From contig JALGQZ010000007.1 of NCBI GenBank assembly GCA_023105745.1, positions 55,471,569 to 55,535,568 of the forward strand: a stretch of 64,000 nucleotides of DNA, read 5' to 3'. A program made the translations under genes and the position numbers. This DNA comes from Austropuccinia psidii (Eukaryota; Basidiomycota; Pucciniomycetes; Pucciniales; Sphaerophragmiaceae). The first letter of the stretch is position 1. Every line of letters starts with the position of its first letter. The notes below the pieces were generated by a model. The model saw nothing but the letters and a program-made list of their open reading frames with translations. It ran no database searches and had not been told where the DNA came from. Shown one piece after another: positions 46,794 to 59,986 of the stretch.

Positions 46794-49050
46794 CCCTCAG
46801 AACCAGAGGGAAGCAAAGGCAAAGGAAAGAGGCACAGTGAAGGCCTTATAACAGCTAAAATGTGGGCACCCATTGCCACTCAGAGTAATAGAAAACCACA
46901 AAACTCTGCATCAATACATGGTAAACCAACCTTAACAACTTGTACAGGGACAATTACAGTCATTAACCCAGTTGTAACCTCTAAAGGTAAATTTCCAAAA
47001 GCAGCAGACAAAAAATTTGTACAAGGCACAGTCAAAGGTAAATACCCTAAGAACATAGAGTTTTTGACTGCTTGCAAACACTGATATGTCACCTGTACAC
47101 CTCAGAGACCTTGGTTTCCAAAGGCACCAGCCAGAGGACATAGAAGGCTTGTCCAGAACAAGAATACCTCGAAGGGGACACCTTGGACACAGTGGTAGAT
47201 GGCAAGACATTGAGGTAAATCATATGCACTCTTCCATTCACATTTCAATTAAATAGAAACCTCAAACCAGAGAACTTGAAGGATATGGATCAAGTTCTTC
47301 AGCTCCACCAACTCCTCAAAGACCTTTTTCAATGGAGCATGGACAGAAAGAGGTTCAACCTGGCATCCCACTGGGCAGAACTTGGAGCAAGTTGCCAGAA
47401 GATCTGTCTCAAAGAGATAGACTTCAGAGACCTCATGGTAATCACCAAAGGTTGGAATACCACCAGGAAGTTCAGACTCCTGGAGGTGAGGGAAAACAGG
47501 ATAAGGGAGAATCAAGTCACTATCCAAGCTATAGAAGAACAACTGACCCAGATAGGGCATACTCAGATTCCCTCAGGCTCACAAGGAGTAGACCAAAACA
47601 GCTCTCCAGTGTCTTCAGACCATTCAGGAATCAACAGATCAGTGGCCAAGAGTCACCATTCTCCACAATCCCAGGAGGTTTCCAGGAGAAGACAAGGATA
47701 CAAGGGCAAAAACAAGACCACATTCAACCAAAGGAAGAGAGAGTCAGACCCAATGATCCAGAAGATGTTCAATTTGGTGAAGGAAGTGAACAAGAGCCAG
47801 AAGTAGTTTTACATAACTCTAGAATCAGTAGTCCCATTAATAGGAATATTACCCCCACTCAGATTGAAGATAATGTTGTCACACCTGAGAGTAGCTTAAA
47901 AAGTGATGCACTGTGGTTACAAATATCCCAATTTGCTGAGAAAACTCAAAAGCAGTTTGCAGAACTTGAAGCAAGCGGTGAGAGGATGAAAAAATTAACA
48001 GCCTCCATGGATAAAATTGTTAAAACTCTTTAAGAAGGACATGCTCAATTGAGCAAAGCCTTTGAAGAAACCAGCAAAAGACTGAATCTAGTTTTTGAAG
48101 AACAACACCACAGCAAAAGGGACAGGGATTGTCTGGATCAAGACATAAACAAACTGTTTAATGTCTACCATAACATGAAGCCCCAACCATAATGCCATGC
48201 TATGGATAATCCATATCACCAAGAGGACATCAAACCAGATGCCATGTTGGTGAATAAGGCAAGATCTCCATCTCAATACCAGGATGGAAATAATATGTCT
48301 TATTCCAAGAAGGAAGCCTTAAAACAGCTTCCTGAGGCCTCAAGCTGGCCCAAATTCTCTGGTACAGGAGAATATGATCATATGGAAATAATAGATTATA
48401 TTGATAAACTCTTTGTTGATGTACCAAGTATACCAGACTACTGGATTACTGCTAGACTTAATACAGCATTTAAGGGACATGTTAGTAATTGGTACACAGA
48501 AATGGAAGAAATCAATGGCAGGAGAAACTGGCCATGGTGGAAGAGCCAAATCATCCAAAAATACAGCAATGGCACTTGCATATGGCAAAAGACCATGTCA
48601 TTTGAAAATGAAAAGTATTAAGTGGACAAAGATCCATATGAATGGTGTCTTAGAAAGTCTAAAAGACTTAAAGCCATTTATCCTCAAATGAACATTCAGA
48701 TGAGGAATCACAAACTCCTGACACAAATGCCAGGAGAATTAGAGCATGCATTTAAATGCAGATGCAACCATAATTGCACTCTATATGACATTGCAAATAA
48801 CTTAAAAGACATGAGGAAAAGGTCAAATATATCGAAATATTCCCTATATAAAAGCAGTAGTTTCAAAGAGAAACAAACTTTCAGGGTAGAGTTCAAAGAC
48901 AAACCCAGAGAAAGAGTGAAAGAAGTGACTAAGAAGAATTATTCTTGTCACAATTGTGGCTCAACAGACCACTATGCCAACAAATATCCAAAGGCAAAGA
49001 AAAAAGTGTATGCCATTGATAAAGTCCCAGAGGAGGAATCCCCCACATAG
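46794..49050 (+). pseudogene. El-8 gag with predicted intron
   Basis: A first exon piece ends at 47037. A GT-AG intron of 68 bp (47038-47105, GTAAATACC...CTCAG) in phase 1 joins it to the frame that holds 47276-47806. A later shift moves to the frame of 47332-48033, with a charged coiled-coil-like stretch (FAEKTQKQFAELEASGERM). The capsid-like core is at 48250-48620 (WPKFSGTGEYDHMEIIDYI, NWPWWKSQII). The knuckle at 48946-48987 reads CHNCGSTDHYANKY, with Tyr in place of the last Cys. Stops include TAA at 48619 and TAG at 49048. Gag and protease are in the same frame in this element. Confidence 0.78.
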
Positions 49051-52000
49051 GATTCTGAATCAGACTCTATGGGAGATGCCATCAGAGAACAATCTGATGA
49101 AGAGCAAGACCCAAGAGAAGAAGTTCTAGTGAAATACCAAGAGGAAACCCCACTAGAAATCAAGGACATACAGGTGGAAGCAGGAATGCCACAAGACACT
49201 TCCAATAAAAACTTGTGAAAACATCCACAGGATGCACAGACATTCCTGGTCACACCAACGAAAGGAATGGCATACATACATGGGACAGACACAAAAATGA
49301 CTGTTTGCATTGACAATGCTCAACACCCATTGATCATTGACAGTGAGGCACACTGCTCCATATTGGGCCAAAATTATCTGGAAAACCACTTCCCAGATTG
49401 GGAAAAACAGATCTTTCCAACCAAGGCAATGAGCTTCAAAAATGCTTCAGAGAAGATGACTTTCATTGGGAAAATCATCAAAAAGATAATTATACCCCAC
49501 AGGAAGGGTAATATCAGACTCAACCCAGAGTTTGTAGTGCTTGATGATGCCCACATCCAAGGGTTCTTACTGGGGACAGATTACCAGAGGATGTATGGCA
49601 TTGATATTTACAATAGTAAAAACAGGCACATTACCATTAGTAACAACAAAGAAAGGAAATTTTCAATTGATATATACCAAATATCTGCCCAGGATCCACT
49701 GGAAGAACCACTGAATGGATTCAGAGAGGGCCAGTTCAGCACTACCCTCACCAGTAAACAGAAACTAATTTTTTGAAGATGCTGAGAGAGAATAGTCCAG
49801 CATTTGCCATTAGGAAAAATTAGAGGCCATTATATAGACCTATATCTGGATGTAGAAAGACCTTATCCACCTATTCTCAGGAGACCTCCATACCCAGCAA
49901 GTATGGAGACTAGGAAGGAAATTGAATAACACATCAATGAACTCCTAGACATGGATTTCATCAGAAAGATTGGACATAATGAAATAGTGAAAATCACCAC
50001 TCCTGTTCTTATCACCTGGCATGATGGCAAATCTAGATTGTGTGGGGATTTCAGAGCTCTGAATAACTACACAAAAGCTGACAGGTACCCTATACCAAGG
50101 ATACCTCATGCCCTAGACAAACTGGCAAAAGCCAAATACATAACTAAGATGGATTGTATGAAAGGCTTCCACCAGAATGGAGTTAAACCAAACTCCATGC
50201 ATAATCATTTGCCATATGGGCATATATGAGTATACCAGGATGCCATTTAGCATCAAAAATGCACCAGCCCACTTCCAAAGGATGATGGACACAATATTTC
50301 AAGAAGATATATTGGAAGGCTGGATGGTAGTATATATTGATGTCATAATTATATACTCAGAGACATTGGAAGACCATGTGCAGTACATAGAAAGAGTACT
50401 AAGTAAATGCACACCCATTAACTTGAAAATTTCACTTAAGAAGTCCAATTTTGGCCAACAGGAATTACTGGCACTGGGACACAAAGTCTCAGGTCTTAGT
50501 CTAGCCATAGATCAAAATAAAGTAGCAGCAGTACTGCAAAAGCCAGTACCAAAGAAGATCAATGAGATGAAATATTCCCTTGGGTTTGCTAGCTACTATA
50601 GAAACAATATTAAACATTTTTCCCACATAACTAGTAGCCTATACAAGCTATGCTCAAAAGATGTAGTTTTTGAAATTACCAAGGAAAGAAGGGATTCATA
50701 TGAGAGGATTAAACATGAACCCACAAATGTGCCAGTACTCATCTTACCTGACTTTGAACTACCATTCAAGTTATATATAGATGCAGCATGTAGCAAAGGA
50801 TTGGGAGAAGCCCTTCACCAAAGACAAATTGTAGATGGTGAACCAAGAGATGGAGTAATATGCTACATCTCAAGGAAACTGAAAGATTCAGAAGCCAGGT
50901 ATGGGGCCACCCAGACTGAATGTCTATGCTTAGTATGGGCTCTAGATAAACTCCACTATTGTTTGGAGGGTGCAGTCTTTAAAGTATACACAGACTGCAC
51001 AGCCCTGAAGTCTTTACTGAACATGAAGACTACCAATAGATACATGTTGAGGTGGCAAATAGCCATCCAAGAGTATAGAGGCAATATGATCATCATGTAC
51101 AAGGAGGGTAAAAGTAATACCAATGCAGATGGCCTCAGCAGATGGCCACTGGATAATGTTGAAAGCAACCCAGCTTATGACCCTGAAGTAGCAGCCAAAA
51201 TCCCTATTCATTTCATGGAAATAGATGGGAGGAAAAACTTCAGATTTTCTGAATGGGCACCAGAAAGTGGTACCCCAGGCAGTAGAGACACTGATTCAGA
51301 AAGAACAGAAACTCCCATATTGGGAATAAGTTCCTCACAGCTTCATAATTAATGTTTCAGTGCAGTAATGAAGACATATGCCAAACACAAACAGTGTGGC
51401 ATACTGTTGCAACTCCTTCAACAGAAGTAAAGGAGCCCAGAACTGGAATCCCAGTTAAAGGAACCCTGGTTGAGGGACTATGAGGACAACGGGTTTTTCC
51501 TTATAGATGGCCTGCTCTACCATAGAGAGAAACACACAAGTGCACTCACTGTAGTAGACAGAGACCATATATCCCTGATCCTGCAGGAATTCCATGACTG
51601 CCCCTATATGGGACACATTAGTGAAGACAGGACCAAGGAAAGGGTAGCAAGCACAGCTTGGTGGCCCAAATGGGAATAATAGTTGAGTGAATATATCAAC
51701 ACTTGTGAAAGATGCCAAAAGGCAAATAGAAAACATGGAAAAAAGTATGGGCTAGTTCAACACATAGAAGAAAACAAACACCCATGGGAAACCATCAATA
51801 TGGACTGGGTTACAGGATTTGTCCCAGGAGGCAAACAAAACCTTAATGCTTTCCTAATAATAGTTTATAGGTTCAGAAAGAGTGTGAGGTGCCTACCATG
51901 TCACAAGGAGGAAACAGCAATGGATACTGCTTTTTTATTTTTGAATAATATAATATCCTCCTGTGGAGTCCCTAAGACTATCATTAGTGATAGGAACCCA

Positions 52001-52843
52001 AAATTTACATCAGAATTTTGGACCAACTTGTATGACATACTGGGTACCAAGCTTGCATTTTCTACAGCTTACCATCCACAAACAGATGGCCTAGCTGAAA
52101 GGATGATCCAAACCATGGAGGATATCCTTAAAAGGTTCTGTGCATATGGCATGGAATACAAGGACCATGAAGTTTACACTCACAACTGGGTTACCCTTCT
52201 ACCAGCAGTCCAACTTACTTATAATACTAGTAAGAATTCTACCACAGGGAAATCAACTTCACTTGTAGAAAAAGGGTGGAACCCCATGTTGCCTATGGAT
52301 CACTTGAGGAAAAATCTTCTGACAATCCAATCCACAGCCAAGGACTTTCATGATATGTGGAAGAAGGCTTGCAACACAGCTTCCAAATGCATAGCTGAGG
52401 CAAAATAATACAACAAACAGGGGTTGGAAAAATCACACTTGGAACCTGATTTCAAAGAGGGGGACCAAGTGTTAGTGTCTACACTAAACTTCAACAAACC
52501 TAAGGTACCAAAGAAGATGAGAGACTCATGTTTAGGGCCCTTCACTATCATTAAGCTGATAGGGAAAAATGCAGTGGAAGTCAGACTCACAGAGGAATTT
52601 TCTAGGAAACACTCAGTATTCCCAGTGAGTCTGGTTAAGCCATACTTCCAGACAGAGGAGGATAAGTTCCCCTCCATGAAGAAGAACCCCACTCCAGCAG
52701 AAATAGTGGGAGTGGAGGACTCACCTGGCCCTGTGAAGAAAATCATCAAGGCCAGAAATATTAGACTGAATGGTAAAGACCAGAGGCAGTACTTGGTCAG
52801 ATTTAAAGACCAGACAGCAGATAAAGACAAATGGTTGACTTAA
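49051..52843 (+). pseudogene. El-8 pol, inactivated
   Basis: Homologous to El-1 pol throughout. The protease motif is DSE (49339-49347), probably from D-S-G, as El-2 has ESG. RT begins near 49800 and breaks frame near 50180. The RT active site reads YIDV (50333-50344), with the second Asp changed to Val. RNase H (about 50760-51140) and an HHCC integrase finger follow, with two stops at about 51678. The catalytic Asp (INMDWVTG), Asp (IISDRNPKF) and Glu (AERMIQ) remain, and a stop interrupts AEAK-YNKQ near 52407. The tail (about 52738-52840, IIKARNIRLNGKDQRQYLVRFKDQ) is chromodomain-like. At least three separate lesions rule out activity. Confidence 0.88.
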
Positions 52844-52942
52844 AATGCCATACTGGAGGAGAAACTTTGTCTGAGGAAATTCAGGGCCTCTAGGAGGACT
52901 GAACAGTCTCATCAATGATGAGCATTTTTTAGAGGGAGGGTA

Positions 52943-54321
52943 TGTCAGCCTGTGACTCAAAACCAGACCACAAGCATGACAGCCAAATACCATAAATTAA
53001 TGGTATAGCCAAGATACCACCAAAGCATGGAGCTGAGCTAAATCAGCTCAAAAGGTATCAAAATAAAGAGGAAACTTGCCTCTTCCCAAATATACAAGTT
53101 CTATCATCATATGACAAAGAATAACAAAGTTATTCCTGCTCAAAGTTGTTGCTGAGCATAAACCTTAATTTTCACCTCTCATATGAAATACAGAGGAATA
53201 GGCTTAACCCCATCAAATGGGTATTCAAAATGAAGCTCTAATCCAGAGCTATCCAATTGTACTAACCAAAATTATCTAGCACCAGAATTATAGAAGTTAT
53301 AGCCAAAATAAGGTCAAATAACGGTGAATAAAATATTCACATCTCATCTAACTTCTACAGTTTTAGTGTGAGATACCTAGAGTGGGGACTTTTTGGAAAG
53401 AGCACGATCAGGGGTATGTGATGGTGCAATCAACTTCCCCATATCTTATCTAGAACAAAAGCTATGGGGAAAATAAGCTCCATACATATGTACAAAAAAA
53501 CTTGTACATGGCATAACTTTGCCATATCTAATGAGGTACCATTGTGTAGAACACATCCAGGGCTACACAATGAACCAACGTTGAGCTTGATATCTCAAAA
53601 CTGACAGAGTTATGGCAGTTTCAAGGTCAAAATCTCACAGTTTGACCAATACAGCCTTACCATGGGATAATATCCCATAACTATGATTATGAGGTGTCAA
53701 ACAGATGAAGAAGCCTGTTGATACTTCCATACCTCATAATTCATTCAATACCGGGGTCTCATACAGGTTCTGTACAGCATTTTATGTGTCATACACGTCA
53801 GAAGGAGGCTATGTGGTCCTCAGATAAAAATTTTCACACTGTATTGGTGAAAACTGCCCAGATGTGGTTTCAAAACCACATCTGAACCCAATACAGGCTA
53901 TACAGGAATTGTGAAAACCACAAGCCAGTCCTTGGGAGTGAAAAATCTTCACTTCCTCTACATGGAAAGGTTTAGAAGCCTTTTCACCCCATTTTAGGAT
54001 AAAAAGGGGCCTTTTCTCCACCAGAAAGGGTTCCCTCATCCTGCTCTTGAATTTGTATGTTGTACAACTGTCAAAAACAGTTATACTCTTGGAAAATAAC
54101 CAGGTTATACTATAAACTTTAGTATTGTAGACTTTATTATTGTAACCCAACCGGTAAAGCTGCATACAGGGCTTTCAACAGCACTCACCACCACTAATAA
54201 TCATTAGTAAAGCCCTTTTATTTTATTTAAAACCTATTTTGAACATCATTATCCATGACACAGTCATAGTTTAGGTTGTAAATACTCTTTATTATCACCT
54301 CTTCATAGACTCACCCTGACA
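52943..54321 (+). repeat. El-8 3' LTR
   Basis: 1379 bp, TGTCAG...CTGACA, preceded by polypurine AGAGGGAGGGTA (52931-52942). It has a perfect 24-bp palindrome at 53860-53883 and a TATA-like GGATAAAAAGGGG near 53997-54009. It is followed without a gap by El-9 integrase sequence. Confidence 0.9.
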
Positions 54322-57250
54322 CTGCCAGACCATCAATTTGAGGGTGGTAGGCCATGGAGAATGATAACTTTGTTCCAAACAAGCTATGGAGGTTTGTCCA
54401 TAATGCTGAGGTGAATTTTGGGTCTCTTTCACTTATGATATTTTGGAATAGTCCTGTATGGCTAATAATGTTATTGCATATCATCATGGCTGTGTCCATT
54501 GCTGTGTCATCTTTGTAATATGGTAAGAACATTGGAGCTTTGCTGTAGCTGTCAACCAATACTAGGAATGCATTATAACCTCTGGCCCCTCCTGGAGGTA
54601 AGACTGTTACCCAGTCCATGTGAACTATTTCCCAAGGGTATTTTGGTTCTTGGATTTGGATCATCATTCCAAATTTCTTTCCTGTGGCTCTGTTTTTCTT
54701 TTGACATCTGTCACAGTTTTATCAGTATTCTGCAACATCTTTCTTCCAGTTTGGCCACCAAGAGGAGGGTTTTACCCTCTCTAGTGTTCTGTCTTCTGAG
54801 AGATGTCCACATGCAACACTATCATGAGATTCATGTAGTATAGTGTTTATCATAGTTCTATCTGTTAAAGCCATAATACATGTATGTTTAGTTCTATTAT
54901 AGAGGATTCCATCAAGGAGGTGGAATCTTCCTTCATCATATGCTTTTTTCCATGTTTCATCTAGTTTGGATAAAAGTGATGGGTATTTACAGTCTTTCAT
55001 TAAAAGTTTTCATAAGATATGATAGTTCTTGTCCATCTTATAGCTTTCTTTAACTTGGCTAAAGAATTTTGTACCAATATCCATGACACATATGCCTTCT
55101 ATATTATGCTCTTCTTGTGGTACCCATGCTGGGCTTTCAGGTGTATTTGCTAAAGTCCACCTGCTAAGACCATCTGCATTCTTATGAATATTTCCTGATT
55201 TATGAACTATAGTCATATCTCCTCAATATTATTGTATTGCAATTTTCCATCTTAGCATGTGTCTATTTGGTGTCTTCATGTTTAATAAAGATTTTACAGC
55301 ATTAAAGTCTGTTATCACACTTCTCCATCCAAATAATAGTGCAATTTGTTTAAAGCCCACACTAGGAAAAGATATTCCATTTTGCTTTCTCTGTACCTTG
55401 TGTCTGCTTGCTTTATTTGTCTTAAAATTAAGCAAATTGGTCTTTGAACAGGTTTATTATTGATGATTTGTGTCTGGTATAGTGCAGCACCTAGTACTTC
55501 TCCACAAGCATCAATGTACAGCTTTAAAGGTAGTTTCCAATCTTTCATCAGAAAAATTTTGCATTTGTGAGGGTATTTTTCAATTTATCATATCCTTTAA
55601 TCCTTTCTTCAGTCATTTAATAGATTGTCTGTTGGTCACAGAGCTTGTACAAGGATTTGGAAATTCTTGCAAAGTCCTTTATATGCTTTCTTTAATAACC
55701 AGAAAATCCTAGAAATTATTTCATTTCTTTTTTGGTTTGGGGCATTGGCTTCAGTAGTAATGCTGCAAATTTGTTTTTATCTATGCCTAGACATAGTCCA
55801 GATACAACATGTCCTAGTGCCTTCAGTTTACTGTATGCAAAATGACATTTTTCAAGGAAATTTTCATATTTACTTGTACTATTTTTTGCAAGACCCTTTC
55901 TAGTCTTGTTAAGTAAATGTCTTAAGTTTCTGAGCAAACTATGATATCATCAATATAGATAAAAAACCATCCTTCTGATAATTTTTCATAAAATATGGTA
56001 TTGATCATCCTTTTATAATGGGAAGGTACATTTTTTATACCAAATGGCATTCTTAAGTATTCATAAATTCCACAGTGGACTATTATCCTCAGGGTTTTTT
56101 AGCATTTTCTGTTAAGACATTTTGGTTAAACCTTTTAGAGCATCCATGGCTGTAATGAGCTTAGCCTGTGACAATTGTGTTAATGTCTCATGGATTCTGG
56201 GTATTGGATATCTGTCAGGGATATTATAGGTATTTAGAGCTCTAAAGTCCCCTACCATCCTTGATTTTCCATTATTCCAAGTTATAATTACAGGTTTAGT
56301 GACCTCTACTTGCTCATTATGTCCTACTTTTCTAAATAATCCAAGGTACATTAATTCTTTAATGTGTACCTCTAAGGCATCTCTAGCTCTTGGGCTATCT
56401 GGGTAAGCTGGTCTCCTTAATAAGGGTGAATAAGGTTTTTCCACATTAAGAATAATGTCTACTTCATGCCCAATGATTGCACCTAGTGATTCTTTGTCAG
56501 TTTCAAAGGCATTTTTGCATTCAAACAACAGATAAATCAGTTTTTCTTTAATTTTTTCTTTTAATTATTAATTGAATTCTGCCTTATTAAGTTGTTCATT
56601 TATGAAGGATTGTGTCTCTGGGCTTTTCTCTTCATTTTTTATAACTTTAATTTTGTTTTTGTTATTTGAAAACCCAAATTTCTGCCTCTTATTGTCTCCT
56701 ATGGTAAAATACCTGTCTTTTTGATTACAAATATCAATGCCATAAATTGACAAGTAATAATTTCCAAGGATAGAATTCTTCCTAGTACAGTTGTGCATTA
56801 CTACAAGCTTCACTTTCATCCTTATACAGTGGGAAGGGTGAGGAAAAATTAATGTTAAGTCAATAATTCCAAGGGGCTTCATGCTTTCACTTGCACTACT
56901 CAATTTAACCCCTTGTATTGGTATAAGCCTTTCTTCCCAATCTGGTATAATTGTTTTTAAGTAATCTTTACCAACACAGGTACAGTATTCCCCTGTGTCT
57001 ATGTTTGCTTTTGCCCCTTGGTTTTCAACCATGACAATACTTATACTTAATTTTCCAGATATATATCCCATTCCTTTTGCTGGTTTGGTTCTATACAGCT
57101 TGGCATCTTGTATTTTTGTGAGTATTGTATCAGATTTTCCAACTTGTTGTAAGTTTCAATTTACATTTAGTACTTCATATATTAAATAAATATTATTAAT
57201 TGTTGCATTAACTATATTAATTTAATCACTTTCAGAGGTTTCTGGCTCTT
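54322..57250 (-). pseudogene. El-9 pol, decayed and truncated by El-8
   Basis: Minus strand, closest to El-1. The protease (NIDTGEYCTC, inside 56568-57071) keeps D-T-G. RT pieces lie at 56112-56528, and YIDD is intact (complement of 55946-55957), but the frame is broken around it. RNase H pieces are at 55229-55548. Integrase at 54322-55000 has MDWVT, but IISE replaces IISD, so the second catalytic Asp is Glu. The sequence ends at DGLA, before the third catalytic Glu, exactly where the El-8 LTR starts. The missing 3' part of El-9 is not found left of El-8. Confidence 0.85.
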
Positions 57251-59532
57251 CAGTGTCTTTTTCAGACTCAGATTAATCTTCTTTGCTGTTCTGGTCTTCT
57301 GTTTTTAAAATTTAATTGTTTTTTGTCTTTTTAAGGCAATTATTGGCTAAGTGTTCAATACCTCCACATTTATGGCATTTTCATTGCTCATTAGTGTTGG
57401 GTGTATTTGGTTTGAAAGGTTCTTTTGGTTTAGCTCTCTTGATAAATTGTTTTTTGGAGCTTTAATGTCCAATTTTTTTTCATGTTCTGGAAATTTTTGT
57501 TCTTGTCACTATGTCTTCTAGTGCATCAATATACTCTTCTGTGAAGCATGGTTCTATACACCTGCTTCTTAGGGCATGTTTCAGTTCCCCTCCACATTTC
57601 TTGAGTATTTTCATATGCATCATTTTCTGTGACATTTCTGGATAAAGTGCCTTTAATCTTTCAACTTGTTTTAAGAACCAAGTCAAAGGTTTATCCTTAT
57701 CTGGGTCAAAGAAGGAATTTTAAAATGCATTTTTTATCTTATACCTCCAGAAATCATTTGCACACTTGGTGATTATTTCATTTTTCCACCAAGACAAGGT
57801 TTTTTTTCATTTGTTTGTCTTATGCCATAATACTATCTTTTTGTACATTTTTAAGCTAATGAATGTAATTTGGAAGTTATTAATTCATCTGGTATGGCAT
57901 AATCTTCTTGTAACATGTCAATTGTTTTAATAAATGACATATGGTCATATTCACCTTCACCTGTGAATTCTGGCCATTATTTTAATTGAGGTGCTTCTTT
58001 CATTAAGACTTGGTTATTGTCTTGATGGCTCAATTCTGTTATGAATGGATTTGTTATTTCCTCTTTTGGTTTAACAGAACTTATTATATGAGAAAATGGT
58101 GTTGATAACTTTGGCATATTTAAGTTAGCCTCACTTATTTTATCCATTTTTTAGTGATAAGTGTTATTTCACTTTGAATTTCATTTTCAAGATTCATTCT
58201 TGCTTCATCCCTTTTTTCTACATGGTTTAGAAGTAATTTTTTATGTGATGAAGTCTTTTCTTCAAATATTTCTACAGAAATACTTAATTTGTTTAATTTT
58301 TCTATAGGATTATCAATACTCATGTCATAATCAATTGTCAAAGTTTTTTCTTTGATATACTTTTTGTATTTATACAATTCCTGTTGTCCTTGTATCAATT
58401 TTTGTGTATCGTCAATTAATAATTTTGGTTTATTGTTTTCAACCTTGAATTCAATTCTTTCTATTTCTTCCTTATTTTGTACAACTATTTGTGTTAAAGA
58501 TAATAAACTACTATTCATTTCTTTTAAAGATAATAAACCATTTTTAATGTCTTTTAGAGGTAATATACTATTCTTAATTTCTGTTAAATTACTTACAAAA
58601 TCAGGAGAAAAAGTTATTTCTTTGGGAAATGGGGTTGTCTCATTCTCTTTTCCTTCTTTTCCTTGAATTCCATCAAAGTTCTGGCCATGTTGAAAACATT
58701 TTCCATGGCATCTTTTTGCATTCTTGGGATCCTGTAACTTGGGAAATATGGTTTCCTCCAGTTCTTTTTCTTGTTCTTCTTCCCCTCTTGGTGAGGTTGT
58801 CTGGCTTGTAGCTTGCTGGTAGAAGCTACTGGGGCTTCTTCCATGCTTGCCTCCCTCTTTTTGCTGAGCCACTACTTTATCCTTTTGATTTGAGGTTTGG
58901 ATGATAGTGGATTCCATCCATTGGAGTAACTCACTATTTCCTCCTCTTTGAGGAACTTTTTCAGGATATTACAGAAGTTCATCACTTGTTGATGGATTTG
59001 TGGCAACCTTTCCCAACCTATTTCCTTGTAAACCATGTAATACTGCTTGTACTGCCTCATGTAAATATCTATCTGAGCCTTCTGAATGTAATTTTTATCT
59101 TTTGGAATTACTCATATTTAGTTCAAACTGTGGTTCAGAGATTATAGGTATTTCTTGGACTTGACTTTGGAATATGGCACTTCCTGGTGTGGATTCTGTT
59201 CCACTGGGGATTTTTCTATTTCTTTTCCCTTTTGAGGGCTCATTTCTAATTCTGATTCAACCTCCATCTGTTTGGATGGAGTATTTGGATCCTCTTCTAG
59301 TAGTCATTATAGAAAGAAGAGATAAAAATATTTCAGAAAACTAAAAAGTTATTTCATGGAACTTTCAAGAGTGGTTTTCACCTTAAGATTCCTGAACAGT
59401 GGGTCCTGGAAAAACTAATTTTTTAGCTTTGCTTTTCTTATTGACAACAGGCATGGGAGAACTTTGAAATGTTTCTTCCACCAATCTCTGAACAATGGTC
59501 TGATTTTCCTCTGTTTGGTTGTCTGCAAATGC
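57251..59532 (-). pseudogene. El-9 gag, decayed, with predicted intron
   Basis: The first exon follows an acceptor-like TTTTTTAG (59533) and runs to 59382 (FADNQTEENQTIVQRLVEE...). A phase-1 GT-AG intron (59381-59297, 85 bp) joins it to EEDPNTPSKQMEVE, matching the same junction in El-1. The N-terminal part (58872-59060), a middle part with heptad-like Leu repeats (58135-58917) and a C-terminal part (57480-57686, TWFLKQVERLKALYPEMSQ) follow. The knuckle CHKCGGIEHLANNC (complement of 57336-57377) is intact and in the same frame as the protease. Many stops are present. Confidence 0.75.
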
Positions 59533-59986
59533 TAAAAAAGAAAAATAAATATGTCTTTTTATAAAAATTGTTCTTTAGGAGAAAATATGGCACTTTCCAC
59601 ATAAAAATTGGTTTGATATCTTTTAAAATGAGAAGGAAATAAACTAAATTAATAAAAAGGAATAAAAATGTTTTTTTTTAAACAATAGGATAAAACTTAA
59701 TATGATTAACTCTAAATTAGATTATAATATAAATTTATTTCTAATCTATAATTATTCTTTTAATTATTAGAGTCACTCAAAAACAGTTCTTGCAAGTCTA
59801 AGGATGTGAAAAACCACATGTAAGAGAGTACAATTGATTTCCAAATGCCTCAATAGCTTTTGAAAACAATAAATATAAAATTATGATATAATTTTATGAT
59901 TATAAATATATTTTTTGATTAGAGAAGCACAATTTGAATCTTTATTAAACATGTTTTTAAGTAAATATCATGGCCAGGCCCCCAAA

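Larger units (their letters stand above)
46794..54321 (+). mobile_element. El-8: 5'-truncated, inactivated Ty3/gypsy element
   Basis: Plus-strand relative of El-2 lacking its 5' LTR and leader, which were replaced by the El-7 LTR. Gag, protease, RT, RNase H, integrase, chromodomain-like tail, polypurine tract and 3' LTR are in normal order. It is inserted in El-9 pol at 54321/54322. The 5' target flank is lost, so no duplication can be checked. Stops, frameshifts and active-site changes show it is dead. Confidence 0.88.
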
